The position numbers and the translations under genes are program-made. DNA of 64,000 nt from Luteibacter aegosomaticola (GTDB lineage: Bacteria > Pseudomonadota > Gammaproteobacteria > Xanthomonadales > Rhodanobacteraceae): the NCBI RefSeq assembly GCF_023078475.1, contig NZ_CP095741.1, forward strand, positions 992,001 to 1,056,000, given 5' to 3'. Positions 1-8,865 of this stretch are shown piece after piece (the stretch's first letter is position 1; the number at the start of each line of letters is the position of its first letter). The notes beneath the pieces were generated by a model. That model worked only from the letters and a program-made list of their open reading frames with translations, was not told where the DNA came from and made no database searches.

Positions 1-159
1 GCGATCGGAGGGCGTGCCATAGGCGACGCCACGGCCGGGCTCTGCGCTGCCCGCGAACCAGGTGAGATGCAGTGGCTTCGGCGTCCTGCGTTCGAGGAGC
101 TCGCTCACCAGCGTCGCCGCTGCCGCGCCACCGCCGATGATGGCGACTTTCTGAAACAT
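1..159 (-). CDS. FAD/NAD(P)-binding protein (N-terminal part, runs off the window)
   Basis: The reverse strand from 159 encodes a protein beginning MFQKVAIIGGGAAAATLVSE, a classic N-terminal beta-alpha-beta Rossmann fold with a glycine-rich GGGAAAA dinucleotide loop. The next segment ends in GRGVAYGTPSD, typical of the FAD-NAD(P)-binding family related to YdhS/HI0933-type oxidoreductases. Only the first 53 residues are visible. It lies 47 bases downstream of the cysteine-dioxygenase-like gene on the same strand, so the two are probably cotranscribed. The substrate cannot be told from this fragment. Confidence 0.8.
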   Translation of the reverse strand, partial: MFQKVAIIGGGAAAATLVSELLERRTPKPLHLTWFAGSAEPGRGVAYGTPSDR

Positions 160-206
160 GTGTAGTGGTCCTTCGCCCGTAGGTTGGGGTGAGGGCCGTG
201 AGACCG

Positions 207-827
207 TCAGGCCGTCAGGCGTCCCGCGATGATCGATTGCCTCGGTCGTGCGATCCAGTGTCCCGAAGGACCGGGCTGCTCATACGCGAGGTACTGTGCC
301 AGATCACCACCGTACACGTGAAGCGTGAGGGCCGTGTCATGCCGCGACAAATTGCGGCAGCGGTGGGCGTGGTCACCGGCGCCCTCGAACCACGTGGCAT
401 CCCCTGGGCCCAGCCAGGTGCGGCCGATGCTGCGCAGGGTTTCGTCGGTGCCATCCTTGAGGAACGACTCAACTTCGATGGCGCCCGCAATGGTGGCTTC
501 GAGACCCCACAAGCCGCCGTGGTCGTGAACCGGAGTGGCGTAGCCGGGGGGCCAGGCCAGGACCAGTACGCTGACGGCTGGCTTGGCGCGCTCGGCCAGC
601 ATCCAGCGCTCGAAGCCACGGCGGCGCTCGCGCAGGGCGCCGAGCGCTTCGGTGACTTCATCGTGCCGGGCGTGCAGCGCACTACCGAGCTCCCGCCCCA
701 TGGAGGCGAGATCGGGGACACCGGCATCCGAATGATCGAACGCGATGTCTCGCAAGGTTTTGATGATGGTTGAACGCTTACCCATGGAGCGGGCCGCCCG
801 GTAAATCGACTGGCGCCAGTGGACCAT
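207..827 (-). CDS. Cysteine dioxygenase family protein (cupin)
   Basis: This 206-residue protein has the cupin iron site of the cysteine dioxygenase family: HDH at about residues 101-103 (PVHDHGGLWGLEATIAG) and further histidines in GDHAHR at about 152-156. Family members oxidise a thiol substrate, cysteine or 3-mercaptopropionate, to a sulfinic acid using non-haem iron. Which thiol is used here cannot be told. The start at 827 has an AGG-type ribosome site (AACAGGTGCC); a second possible start is the Met at 785. It leads a likely two-gene operon with the FAD/NAD(P)-binding gene that exits the window. Confidence 0.8.
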   Translation of the reverse strand: MVHWRQSIYRAARSMGKRSTIIKTLRDIAFDHSDAGVPDLASMGRELGSALHARHDEVTEALGALRERRRGFERWMLAERAKPAVSVLVLAWPPGYATPVHDHGGLWGLEATIAGAIEVESFLKDGTDETLRSIGRTWLGPGDATWFEGAGDHAHRCRNLSRHDTALTLHVYGGDLAQYLAYEQPGPSGHWIARPRQSIIAGRLTA

Positions 828-943
828 GGCACCTGTTAAACAGGCGTAACCCCGGTCTTTCAGATAGGCGTTAAACCCTTTTGAGAATCCCCGCATCGAA
901 CCTGTGCACCGCCCACCTGGCGGCCGATGCACGGAGACACACC

Positions 944-1234
944 ATGATCGTCCTGACCTCGCTCGTCGTCCTCTTCGCTGGTTTCTGGCTGGCGTTCGCC
1001 CTCGTGGGCGCTCTGCTCAAGCTGGTGTTCGGCATTATCGGCGGCGTCTTCCATATCGTCGCCAGCCTGGTCGGCGCCCTCGTCGGCGGTGTGCTGATGC
1101 TGGCCGTCGCACCGGTCGTGGCACTTGCGTTGCTGCCAGTGCTCATCCCGGTGGCCTTCGTGGTCGGCCTGGTGTGGCTCATCGCCCGCGCGACCCGCAA
1201 GCCCGACGTCGTGGTGATGCCGGCTCCGCGTTAA
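944..1234 (+). CDS. Small hydrophobic membrane protein
   Basis: A 96-residue protein beginning MIVLTSLVVLFAGFWLAF. It is hydrophobic almost throughout, with about three predicted membrane segments and a short basic tail (ARATRKPDVVVMPAPR). A GGAG ribosome site (acGGAGacacacc) fixes the start. I recognise no domain. The composition resembles small inner-membrane proteins of unknown function common in this order. It stands alone, divergent from the cysteine-dioxygenase-like gene and followed by a REP-type repeat. Confidence 0.7.
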   Translation: MIVLTSLVVLFAGFWLAFALVGALLKLVFGIIGGVFHIVASLVGALVGGVLMLAVAPVVALALLPVLIPVAFVVGLVWLIARATRKPDVVVMPAPR

Positions 1235-1253
1235 GCCAGTGCCGCCATGTCTT

Positions 1254-1321
1254 TGTAGGAGCGCGCTTGCGCGCGATGGGGGATACGACAAGCACCCATC
1301 GCGAGCAAGCTCGCTCCTACA
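1254..1321. repeat. REP-type repeat, family A, inverted pair
   Basis: Two inverted copies of the family A element (core TGTAGGAGCGCGCTTGCGCG) face each other across a short spacer. Each arm is itself a palindrome, so RNA from here would fold into a long hairpin. The pair lies between a (+) gene and the (-) tonB-like gene, so it may serve as a convergent transcript end. The same core recurs at 8866, 22060, 25063, 48455, 50251, 55622, 61526 and 61678. Confidence 0.85.
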
Positions 1322-1342
1322 GTTCGATCGAACCGCCTCTGG

Positions 1343-2005
1343 TTAAAGGGAATGAAGGTCGAACGTGACCGGGATCCTTGCCCACGCTTTTACGTGCTGG
1401 CCGTTCTGCACCGCCGGTTGAAAACGCCAGCTCGCCAGCACCTGGCTCCTGGCCGCGTCATCGAGCACCTTGTGGCCGCTGCTTGATTCGATAACCACAT
1501 CGAGCGGCTTGCCTGCTTCATCAACGAGTACGCGTAGCGTGACCGTACCCTGCATGCGGCCGCGGATGGCTTGCGTCGGGTATTTGGGCGCGGGCGCGGC
1601 GACATAGGCCAGGGTGGTTTCAACGGGAGCGGCATCCGCCGCTGGCGCGGGCGTGGCCGGTGCCTGCACGACAGGCGGTGCCTGGATGGTTCCCTCGTCC
1701 GTTGGCGGTGCCGTTTCCACTGGAGGATGTGGTGCCACGTCGTGCACCGTGACCGGGGTTCTGGGCACGGCTTTCGGTAATGGCTTCAGTTCGATATCCG
1801 GCACGGGCACCGGTTTCGGTGGCGTGGGGTGATCGATGATCGTGATCGGTTGGGCCGTGGGTACGAACGTGGCCATCTCGGCCACCATGGGCCGCATGAC
1901 GGCGATGAGCGCGGCGGTGTTGAGGGCGATGGCCGCACTCATGGCGGCAATGCGAACAGCATCCGGATGGATCCCGGACAGGGCCTGCGGGCGAGCGAAC
2001 GACAT
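1343..2005 (-). CDS. Energy transducer TonB family protein
   Basis: A 220-residue protein with the TonB layout: a short cytoplasmic start, one membrane anchor at about residues 18-45, a periplasmic Pro-rich linker (HPTPPKPVPVPDIELKPLPK and further P-rich stretches), and a C-terminal TonB domain with YPTQAIRGRMQGTVTLRVLV and WRFQPA. TonB proteins carry proton-motive energy from ExbBD to outer-membrane receptors. No exbB or exbD is adjacent. The start at 2005 follows a strong ribosome site (CGAAGGAGGTCGCTC). The receptor at 9.5-12.5 kb is a possible client, but nothing here links them. Confidence 0.9.
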   Translation of the reverse strand: MSFARPQALSGIHPDAVRIAAMSAAIALNTAALIAVMRPMVAEMATFVPTAQPITIIDHPTPPKPVPVPDIELKPLPKAVPRTPVTVHDVAPHPPVETAPPTDEGTIQAPPVVQAPATPAPAADAAPVETTLAYVAAPAPKYPTQAIRGRMQGTVTLRVLVDEAGKPLDVVIESSSGHKVLDDAARSQVLASWRFQPAVQNGQHVKAWARIPVTFDLHSL

Positions 2006-2192
2006 GAGCGACCTCCTTCGATGTGGGTGAAGGTGCTGCGTAGTGGTTGCGTGTTGTGTGGGCCGGGAGCACGGCCAGTGGGGACTGGCGGGGATCGTGT
2101 TCAGGTCCGGGTTCAGATTAGGCAGGGTTCGAAGAAACTTGCAATAGTTTCATTTGGCCTTCTATTTTGGTCAGCGCTGACCGATCAGCGCC

Positions 2193-3020
2193 TCAATGCG
2201 CGACAAGCATCGGCACGTCGGACTGCATGAACAGGTACCGGGTCGTCCCGCCCAAGACCAGTTCGGATAACCGCGAACGCCCCCATGCGCCCATCACGAT
2301 CAGATCAGCCCCCGCTTCATGGGCGATCTTTAACAGCTCCGGTCCCGGTGATGACAGCGCACCCTCGTCGAGCTTGCGCACGTCAGCCTTCACGCCATGC
2401 GTGTCCAGCCAGCCGCAGATATCCGTGTCAGGCAGCGCGCAGGTGCCAATATCTTCATCCCGGCTGCCGTCGATGACCGTGACCTTGCCGGCCTTGCGTA
2501 GCAAGGGCAGGGCAGAGCGCAGGGCCAGCGCCGATTCACGGCTGCCGCTCCATGCGACCAGCACGTTCTCGCCCAGCGTCTCGACCGGTGCCGTATCGGG
2601 TACGACCAGCACACCGCGGCTGGCGCCGAATACCGTGCGCGAGACCACGCCGAAGCCGATGGGTGCATCGCCGCGCATGGCTGACGACCGTTCCATCACC
2701 ACCAGGTCGTAACCCGCGGAGGCGTGGGTAAGCAAAGTGACGGTATCCCCGTTGCCTACGCGCCATTTGCCCTTGAGGCCCTTGGTGCCGAGCAGATCGC
2801 CCCAGTCGTTGCCCACCGCGCGTGCGTCGGTGACCCGCTGGCGCACCGCGTCGAGCTGCATGGGTACGGCTTCCGGGACCGTGAACGCGGCAGCGGGCAT
2901 GTCGACGACGTGCATGGCATCGAGACGTGCACCGATCCGTTCGGCCATGGCGAGCGCGGCACGCAGGCCGGCGCCCTGCAACGGCAGGCGCGGGACATGG
3001 AGGAGGAGTTCGAGGGTCAT
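2193..3020 (-). CDS. Universal stress protein, tandem domains
   Basis: A 275-residue cytoplasmic protein made of two UspA-like domains, roughly residues 1-140 and 150-275. The second domain ends with the ATP-binding signature MGAWGRSRLSELVLGGTTRY (G-x2-G-x9-G-S/T type). Such proteins accumulate in starvation and stress. An alternative start is the Met three codons upstream (3029). The reading frame stays open far upstream on this strand, but that part overlaps the divergent hemolysin III gene and has no protein character. Confidence 0.88.
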   Translation of the reverse strand: MTLELLLHVPRLPLQGAGLRAALAMAERIGARLDAMHVVDMPAAAFTVPEAVPMQLDAVRQRVTDARAVGNDWGDLLGTKGLKGKWRVGNGDTVTLLTHASAGYDLVVMERSSAMRGDAPIGFGVVSRTVFGASRGVLVVPDTAPVETLGENVLVAWSGSRESALALRSALPLLRKAGKVTVIDGSRDEDIGTCALPDTDICGWLDTHGVKADVRKLDEGALSSPGPELLKIAHEAGADLIVMGAWGRSRLSELVLGGTTRYLFMQSDVPMLVAH

Positions 3021-3134
3021 ACCCCGCATGGAACACCGCCCGGTGCCCTGAGGCAAGCCCCAGTTGCGAATGCGTCGCATCGGGGCGTGGCATGGGGTAC
3101 CCTCGGAGGCTACTTTGTGCACTGCGGAAGCATC

Positions 3135-3800
3135 ATGACCCTCGAAGGCGCCCAGCCGCGCTACGGTTTCGCCGAAGAAGTGGCGAGCAGCGTGATCCAT
3201 GGCCTGGGAATCGTGCTCAGCATCGTCGGGCTGGCCGTGCTGGTGGCGTTTTCGGCGATGTACGGCGGTACGCGTACGGTCGTGGCCAGTTCCGTGTTTG
3301 GCGCCACGCTCATCCTGCTCTACACCGCCTCCACGCTGTACCACTCGGTGCCGCCGGGCGGGGTCGCCAAGCGTGTGTTCCGCACGCTCGACCACATCGC
3401 GATCTTCCTGCTGATCGCCGGTACCTATACGCCGTTCACCCTGCTGGCGCTCCCGGGTGCGTGGGGCTGGGGCCTGTTCGGCACCATCTGGGGCCTGGCG
3501 ATCCTGGGCAGCGCGGCTGAACTCGGCTTGCTGAAGCGCTACCGCAAAGCCGCCGTCGTCATGTACGTGCTGATGGGCTGGGTCGCGATCGTGGCGATCG
3601 AGCCACTCCGTGAAAACGTCGAGACCGGTGGGCTCGTGCTGCTGTTCGCCGGTGGCCTTGCGTATACCGGCGGCGTGCCTTTCTACATCTCGCGGAAGAT
3701 GCCGTACGGGCACGCCATATGGCATCTCTTCGTGCTGGCAGGCAGCGTGCTGCACTACCTCGCGATCCTGCTCTACGTCATCCCCGACGCCCCGCACTGA
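3135..3800 (+). CDS. Hemolysin III / PAQR family membrane protein
   Basis: A 221-residue protein with seven predicted membrane segments and the conserved motifs of the hemolysin III (YqfA/PAQR) family: early YGFAEEVASSVIHGLG, then TASTLYHSVP, LDHIAIFLLIAGTYTPFTL, and the C-terminal HAIWHLFVLAGSVLHYLAIL. The conserved histidines (SVIHG, LYHS, LDH, HAIWH) are those thought to hold a metal in the family. The start at 3135 follows GGAAGC. It is divergent from the universal stress gene, and a family B repeat follows its stop. Despite the name, haemolytic activity should not be assumed. Confidence 0.9.
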   Translation: MTLEGAQPRYGFAEEVASSVIHGLGIVLSIVGLAVLVAFSAMYGGTRTVVASSVFGATLILLYTASTLYHSVPPGGVAKRVFRTLDHIAIFLLIAGTYTPFTLLALPGAWGWGLFGTIWGLAILGSAAELGLLKRYRKAAVVMYVLMGWVAIVAIEPLRENVETGGLVLLFAGGLAYTGGVPFYISRKMPYGHAIWHLFVLAGSVLHYLAILLYVIPDAPH

Positions 3801-3814
3801 TCCGCATCCCGCCG

Positions 3815-3909
3815 GTAGGAGCCCACCCTGTGGGCGACATCTTTCGCCTCACCGCTACAGGCCCTGTAGCGTTATCGCGAAAGATGTCGCCCACAGGGTG
3901 GGCTCCTAC
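3815..3909. repeat. REP-type repeat, family B, inverted pair
   Basis: Two inverted copies of the family B element (core GTAGGAGCCCACCCTGTGGG followed by CGACATCTTTCGC) are separated by about 40 bases. Each arm contains the palindrome CCCACCCTGTGGG. It sits between convergent genes. Close relatives are at 7755, 50908, 57314 and 59071. Confidence 0.88.
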
Positions 3910-3912
3910 GGG

Positions 3913-5688
3913 TTACTTCTTTTTCTGTTGTTCCGGGATGAAGCGGGTGCGCACGGCTTCGGCGAGCAGGTCAGGTGGCAGCAGGCCCTGGGCGATCAGG
4001 AAATCGTTGAAGGCCTTGCGATCGAACTTGTCGCCGAGCTGTACCTGCGTTTCCGCACGCAGCTGCAAGATCCGCGAATAGCCATAGAAATACGCCGTGG
4101 CCTGGCCCGGTGAATTGAGCGTGTAGCGATCCAGCTCCTGGCGTGCCATCGGCTCGGAAAGGCCTACGTCATGGACGAGGATTTCGTGCGCGCGCTCACG
4201 CGTGACCATGCCGAGGTTGAGCATGGGATCGAGGAACGCGCGGGCGGCACGCAGCAGGCGGAACTGCAGTGCGATGAACTGACCCGCCGGCGGCTCGTAC
4301 GGCACCATCTCCGCTTCAGCGTAGAGCGCCCAGCCTTCGACGTTCACGCTGTTGAACGCGAACAGGCTGCGCGTAAGCGACACGCCCTGTTCCACCATCG
4401 CGGCGAACTGCAGTTCGTGGCCCGGGCGGCCTTCATGCGCGGTCAGCGTCCATGCGGCGGCTTCGAACGTGAAATCGTCATACACCTGCGACGCATCGCC
4501 GTTGGTCGGCGGGTTACCCGTGGTGAGCACGAACGTGCCGCGCTGCCCGGTATTGTTGATGAAGGGCGGGGGATCCATGTGCGGCGCCGGCGTGCGCGCG
4601 TTCTCGGCTTCCGACGCAAGACGCATGGCCAGTTCGCGCTTGGGCAGTTCGGCGATGCGCTGCTTGCGGATGGTGTCTTCGATCTTGCCGATGACCTCGT
4701 GGTAGGTCGGGACGACCTTGTCCTTCGGCAGCTGCTTCTTCTTCAGCGCCTTCAGCACATCGCGGTAATCGCCATCGGGCAGGCCTTCGGCTTTCGCGAC
4801 CACGGGTGCGAGCTGCTGAAGCGCGTACGAGGTTTCCATGAACTCGAGTTCGGCACGGCCGATGAGATCGCGCGGCGCGATATCGAGGCCGACCTGCTCG
4901 AGGTTATAGGCGTATAGCGGCTCGGGCAGGCGGAAATCGGTGCGTGCGCGCGGCAGCACGGTCTTCTTTACCCAGGCGTTGTAATCCTTGAGCTGCTTAT
5001 CGAGCGTGGCCATGGCCTCGTCGCTGCCGCTGATCTTCTTTTCCGCGAAGAGCTTGCGGATACCGTCGACGTAGCGCTGCGTGTTGCCAAGCTTCTGCTC
5101 CACATCCGCCTTGACCGGGCCGAGCAGTTGCTTATCGCCCAGCCGTTCGGTGGTGCGCGCCTTCGCCTGGTCGACCAGCGCAGCGCAGCCCTTGGTGAGG
5201 CCGGTGTAGCACTTGAGGCGGCTCAGTGCGGCCTGGTTCTGCTCCGGCGTGCTTTCTGCATTGAGCAGCGAGAATTCACCGCTGAAGATCATCTGGCCCG
5301 CATCGAACCACGGCAGCAGGTACTTGTCGTTGAGGTCGATGCCTTTGATGTTGCCATCGATCTGCTTGAGGAGGATCTGCAGGTCCTGGTGGACGTTGGG
5401 GTCCTTTTCTTCGGCGAGGCGCTTCTGCAACTTGCCGCGCACCTCCACGAGCGCATCGCGCTGGCGTTTGTCCACATCGGGACCGAGGTCCGCGGTCTTT
5501 TCGTCGTAGCCCTTCACGCCGATATCGGTGGCCGATTCCGGGCTGAAGCGGGCGGTGACATCCAGCAGCAGCTGGGCGTCGGCATTGCTGCGTGCGATCC
5601 AGGCGGGTTGTGCCGGTTGGGCCGCTTCGGCATGCAGGCTGCCCACCGCGAACGTGATCGCGGCGGCGAGGGTCAGTCGTCGGAACAT
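3913..5688 (-). CDS. DUF885 family secreted protein (metallopeptidase-like)
   Basis: A 591-residue protein beginning MFRRLTLAAAITFAVGSLHA with a cleavable signal peptide, so periplasmic or exported. It matches the DUF885 family of metallopeptidase-like proteins by its motif TLTAHEGRPGHELQF (HExxxxHE, a possible zinc site) and a downstream Glu-rich segment NSVNVEGWALYAEAE. The start at 5688 is preferred over a Met two codons upstream because GGGGAG then sits six bases before it instead of touching it. The substrate is unknown. Confidence 0.88.
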   Translation of the reverse strand: MFRRLTLAAAITFAVGSLHAEAAQPAQPAWIARSNADAQLLLDVTARFSPESATDIGVKGYDEKTADLGPDVDKRQRDALVEVRGKLQKRLAEEKDPNVHQDLQILLKQIDGNIKGIDLNDKYLLPWFDAGQMIFSGEFSLLNAESTPEQNQAALSRLKCYTGLTKGCAALVDQAKARTTERLGDKQLLGPVKADVEQKLGNTQRYVDGIRKLFAEKKISGSDEAMATLDKQLKDYNAWVKKTVLPRARTDFRLPEPLYAYNLEQVGLDIAPRDLIGRAELEFMETSYALQQLAPVVAKAEGLPDGDYRDVLKALKKKQLPKDKVVPTYHEVIGKIEDTIRKQRIAELPKRELAMRLASEAENARTPAPHMDPPPFINNTGQRGTFVLTTGNPPTNGDASQVYDDFTFEAAAWTLTAHEGRPGHELQFAAMVEQGVSLTRSLFAFNSVNVEGWALYAEAEMVPYEPPAGQFIALQFRLLRAARAFLDPMLNLGMVTRERAHEILVHDVGLSEPMARQELDRYTLNSPGQATAYFYGYSRILQLRAETQVQLGDKFDRKAFNDFLIAQGLLPPDLLAEAVRTRFIPEQQKKK

Positions 5689-5759
5689 GTGCATCTCCCC
5701 AGGTCAGTGCCCGGAGACTAGCCCGGACGCCTCGAAGGCGCCATGTGCCACCGGATGGG

Positions 5760-6242
5760 TCAGGCGAACAGCAGCGCCACGCCCGCCATGCCGAGCATGA
5801 GGAACGAGATGACCACCTTGGCCAGCATGCCGGCCAGCATGCCGACCCACGTGCTTACACCGACATGCGCGGAGCGCAGGATGCTCTTGCCGGAGCAAAG
5901 CTCACCCACCACCGCACCGGCGAAGGGGCCGATGACAAGCCCGGGGATGCCGAAAAACATGCCGACGGTCGTGCCGACCCCGGCACCCCAGAGGGCGCGT
6001 GGTGTCGCGCCGATCTTCTTCGCCCCGAGCGAGGCCGAGATGAAATCCAGCGCCACGCCGAACGAGCCCACGATGCCGATCGCGACGAGCCAGCCCCAGC
6101 CAAGGTGGTGGTACTCGTCGACGGCCGCGGCAAGCCAGATGCCGCCGAAGATCATGGGGATGCCCGGCAGGAAAGGCAGGATCGCCCCCGCGACGCCGCC
6201 CACGATGAGCGCGGCGGCGAGCAGGTAGAGGGCGAACTCCAT
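5760..6242 (-). CDS. DUF456 family membrane protein
   Basis: A 160-residue membrane protein (MEFALYLLAAALIVGGVAGA) with about four membrane segments and glycine-rich loops (GTTVGMFFGIPGLVIGPFAGAVVGE) matching the DUF456 family. These glycine-zipper-like membrane proteins have no established function. Its start overlaps the stop of the upstream lipoprotein gene (TGATG), so the two are probably translated together. Confidence 0.85.
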   Translation of the reverse strand: MEFALYLLAAALIVGGVAGAILPFLPGIPMIFGGIWLAAAVDEYHHLGWGWLVAIGIVGSFGVALDFISASLGAKKIGATPRALWGAGVGTTVGMFFGIPGLVIGPFAGAVVGELCSGKSILRSAHVGVSTWVGMLAGMLAKVVISFLMLGMAGVALLFA

Positions 6243-7012
6243 CAGCGGAACGCCTCGCGGTATTCCGGCTTGAGGTAGGCGGAGAACGCCTCGCTGGGCA
6301 CGTCGACGGCCTGCGGGCCTGCGACGTACGCCGCCACCTGGTAAGGCGGGAAGATAAAGGTCAGGCCGTGCACCTTGTCATCGGGGCCGGTCAGCAGGCT
6401 GAAAACCCGGTAATGGTCCTTGCCTGGCGCGGTGCCTTCCTCGATAAGCCGCGTATCCGAGGCCAGCGGCTCATCCTGGTCATCCAGCTGGGTAATGAGC
6501 TGGCGGCGTGCCTCCGAGGCGAAGGCGCGTTCGGCCGCTTCGGGGTCGCTGAATAGCTCACGGATGCCCACCACGCGGTCTGCGTCCTTGTCGAAGGTGA
6601 AACTGTCCACGATGGGCGCGGGGTGGGCGCCGCCGGTGAAGGCCTGGCCATCGACCTGCACGTTGATGAAACGATCGGTACGGGCGGAGATGGCGATATG
6701 GAGGTTCAGATCCCATGGGATTTCTCGAGCGCGGGCACGTGCACCCGGTGCGTCCAGGCTATCCAGGAAGGCGCGTTTCTGCCCGTCGACGTAGCGGTCG
6801 ATCGCGTGGCGCAGCGGGTCGGCCCTGGCGGGCAGCTGGGGGAGTGAGAGCTCCATGGTATAGAGGCCATCCTGGCCGGAACGGTTATCCTTGTCGGCAC
6901 TCGCCCGCGTGGGCGGTGGCGTCTGTCCGCCGTTCGTCCGGTCGGCGCCGTCGCGGCAGGCGGCAAGCCCGGCGGTAGCGATAACCAGCGACAGGATGTG
7001 TCGCACCAGCAT
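6242..7012 (-). CDS. DUF3298 domain lipoprotein
   Basis: A 256-residue protein starting MLVRHILSLVIATAGLAAC: a lipoprotein signal peptide with lipobox LAAC, so probably membrane-anchored in the periplasm. After a polar linker come ISARTDRFINVQVDGQAFTGGAHPAP, DSFTFDKDADRVVGIRELF and IFPPYQVAAYVAGPQAVDVP, the signature pattern of the DUF3298/DUF4163 (RsiV-like) domain. The start at 7012 follows GGGAGAG; an upstream in-frame Met at 7078 would hide the signal peptide. It overlaps the DUF456 gene by one base. Confidence 0.85.
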   Translation of the reverse strand: MLVRHILSLVIATAGLAACRDGADRTNGGQTPPPTRASADKDNRSGQDGLYTMELSLPQLPARADPLRHAIDRYVDGQKRAFLDSLDAPGARARAREIPWDLNLHIAISARTDRFINVQVDGQAFTGGAHPAPIVDSFTFDKDADRVVGIRELFSDPEAAERAFASEARRQLITQLDDQDEPLASDTRLIEEGTAPGKDHYRVFSLLTGPDDKVHGLTFIFPPYQVAAYVAGPQAVDVPSEAFSAYLKPEYREAFR

Positions 7013-7095
7013 TTCGGCATTCTCTCCCTGCAAGGCTCGCATCTTAGCGTAGACATCGCATGGCGCAGAGGACGTCAACGTAACGAAGGAATAGC

Positions 7096-7758
7096 GTGCA
7101 CAAGGCGATGACGGAAACCGTCACCCTGCTCAAGGCCGATGAGCTCGGCCGCATCGAACGCGTGGAGCGGGGCGGCACCGCGCTCATCCGCCGTGATATC
7201 GCAGCGGCGCGCTGGTGGGCGCGCGCGTTTGCGCGCCGTGCCGCGGCCCGTGAAGCACGTGCGCTGGCGCGGCTGGATGGCATCGACGGCGTGCCGCGCC
7301 TGCTGGCGTGGGATGGGAACGTGCTGGAACGCAGCTATATGGCTGGCGAACCGATGCAGGTAGGCCGCCCTCTGGACCCGGCGTACTACCGCGATGCGCT
7401 GCGCCTGCTGGCGGTGTTGCACCGCCGCGGCATCGTCCACAACGATCTGGCCAAAGAGCCCAACTGGCTCGTGCGCGAAGATGGCAGCCCGGGCCTGGTG
7501 GATTTCCAGATCGCCTGGACGCGAGGCCGTCGTGGCGCGCTATTCCGCCTGCTGGCGCGGGAGGACCTGCGCCACCTGCTGAAGCACAAGCGGACTTACG
7601 CAGCCGATCGGCTCAGCGTGAGGCAGCGCAACATCCTCGCCCAGCCCGCGCCGCATTCACGGCTGTGGCGGGCTACCGGCAAACGCCTGTACAAACTGAT
7701 CGCCCGCAGGATCTTCGGCTACTGGGACAACGAAGGCCAGGGCCGCATCCGCAGGTAG
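7096..7758 (+). CDS. Small RIO/Kdo-kinase-like protein kinase
   Basis: A 220-residue protein with a kinase-like core: the catalytic loop RRGIVHNDLAKEPNWLV at about residues 113-129 (HNDLxxxxN) and the metal-binding GLVDFQIAW (DFQ in place of DFG). This pattern occurs in RIO1-like and lipopolysaccharide-core (Kdo/WaaP) kinases. It is probably cytoplasmic; the substrate is unknown. The GTG start at 7096 has GAAGGA five bases upstream; an ATG at 7108 is the alternative. Its TAG stop belongs to the GTAGGAG core of a family B repeat, so the native C-terminus may have been altered by the repeat. Confidence 0.75.
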   Translation: MHKAMTETVTLLKADELGRIERVERGGTALIRRDIAAARWWARAFARRAAAREARALARLDGIDGVPRLLAWDGNVLERSYMAGEPMQVGRPLDPAYYRDALRLLAVLHRRGIVHNDLAKEPNWLVREDGSPGLVDFQIAWTRGRRGALFRLLAREDLRHLLKHKRTYAADRLSVRQRNILAQPAPHSRLWRATGKRLYKLIARRIFGYWDNEGQGRIRR

Positions 7759-7892
7759 GAGCCCATCCTGTGGGCGACATCCTTTGCCTCACCATAGGTA
7801 GGAGCCCACCCTGTGGGCGACATCTTTCGCCTCACCGCTACAGGTCCTGTGGTGTTATCGCGAACGGCGTCGCCCACAGGGTGGGCTCCTAC
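7755..7892. repeat. REP-type repeat, family B, single copy plus inverted pair
   Basis: One family B copy at 7755 (with CCCATCC for CCCACCC) is followed at 7798 by a complete inverted pair ending at 7892. The first copy overlaps the stop codon of the kinase gene. This is the densest family B cluster in the window. It lies between convergent genes. Confidence 0.88.
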
Positions 7893-7905
7893 AGCGGCGC
7901 GGGGG

Positions 7906-8682
7906 TTATTTTTCGACGAAGGCGCGTTCGATGACGTAATCGCCCGGCTCGCGGGTGCGCGGGGAGGCCTGGAAGCCTTCGCCATCGAGCAGGACGCAGA
8001 TGTCGTCCAGCATTGAGGGGCTGCCACACAGCATGACGCGGTCTTCAGCCGGGTTCAGCTGGGGCAGGCCGGTGGCGCGGGCCATCTCGCCGTCGGCGAT
8101 CGCATCGGTGATGCGGCCCCGGTTACGGAATTCCTCGCGGGTGACCGTCGGGTAGTAGACGAGCTTCTCGCGCACCAGCTCGCCCAGGTACTCGTGGTTC
8201 GGCAGTTCCTTCTCGATGTAATCCGAGTAGGCGAGGTCGTTCACATGGCGCACGCCGTGGGCCAGGATGATCTTGTCGAAGCGCTCGTAGGTTTCCGGGT
8301 CGCGGATGATCGACAGGAACGGGGCCAGGCCGGTGCCGGTGCCCAGCAGGTACAGGCGCTTGCCCGGCTTCAGGTCGTTAAGGACCAGGGTGCCGGTGGG
8401 CTTGCGGCTGACGATGATCGGGTCACCGGGCTTCAGGTGCTGCAGGCGCGAGGTCAGCGGGCCGTCCTGGACCTTGATGCTGAAGAATTCCAGATGCTCT
8501 TCGTAATGCGCGCTCGCGATCGAATACGCGCGCATGAGCGGGCGGCCATCGACTTCCAGGCCGATCATCACGAAATGCCCGCTTTCGAAGCGGAAGCCGG
8601 GATCGCGCGTGGTACGGAAACTGAAAAGCGAGTCGTTCCAGTGATGTACGTCGATGACGTGCTCGGTCGCCAGTGCCACCAT
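7906..8682 (-). CDS. fpr: Ferredoxin--NADP(+) reductase
   Basis: A 258-residue flavoenzyme of the bacterial Fpr subclass: FAD-binding RAYSIASAHYEEHLEFFSIKV, NADP-binding LYLLGTGTGLAPFLSIIRDP, VMLCGSP near the C-terminus, and the C-terminal FVEK end typical of the subclass. It transfers electrons between NADPH and ferredoxin or flavodoxin, often in oxidative-stress defence. The start at 8682 (MVALATEHVIDV) gives the usual length; the frame stays open upstream, but that segment is Pro/Arg-rich without domain character. Confidence 0.93.
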   Translation of the reverse strand: MVALATEHVIDVHHWNDSLFSFRTTRDPGFRFESGHFVMIGLEVDGRPLMRAYSIASAHYEEHLEFFSIKVQDGPLTSRLQHLKPGDPIIVSRKPTGTLVLNDLKPGKRLYLLGTGTGLAPFLSIIRDPETYERFDKIILAHGVRHVNDLAYSDYIEKELPNHEYLGELVREKLVYYPTVTREEFRNRGRITDAIADGEMARATGLPQLNPAEDRVMLCGSPSMLDDICVLLDGEGFQASPRTREPGDYVIERAFVEK

Positions 8683-8865
8683 GGTGTGCGTTGCCTCTGA
8701 ACAAATAGGGACGAAGCCACCGCGCCCCGCGCGGCAAGCCTTGGAATCAGCTGGGGAAGCGACCCGCGGGCCGCGCTGCCTGGCGCGTGGCGCCGCTCCC
8801 CATGGGGTGGGTGCGGGCTCAGGCATATAAGGATACGGCATCCCGCGATTTCGCGCCGGAGCCCC

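Noticed and set aside
3021..3797. N-terminal extension of the universal stress protein frame
   Set aside because: The frame stays open through the oppositely coded hemolysin III gene but is compositionally a shadow; a good Met lies at 3020.
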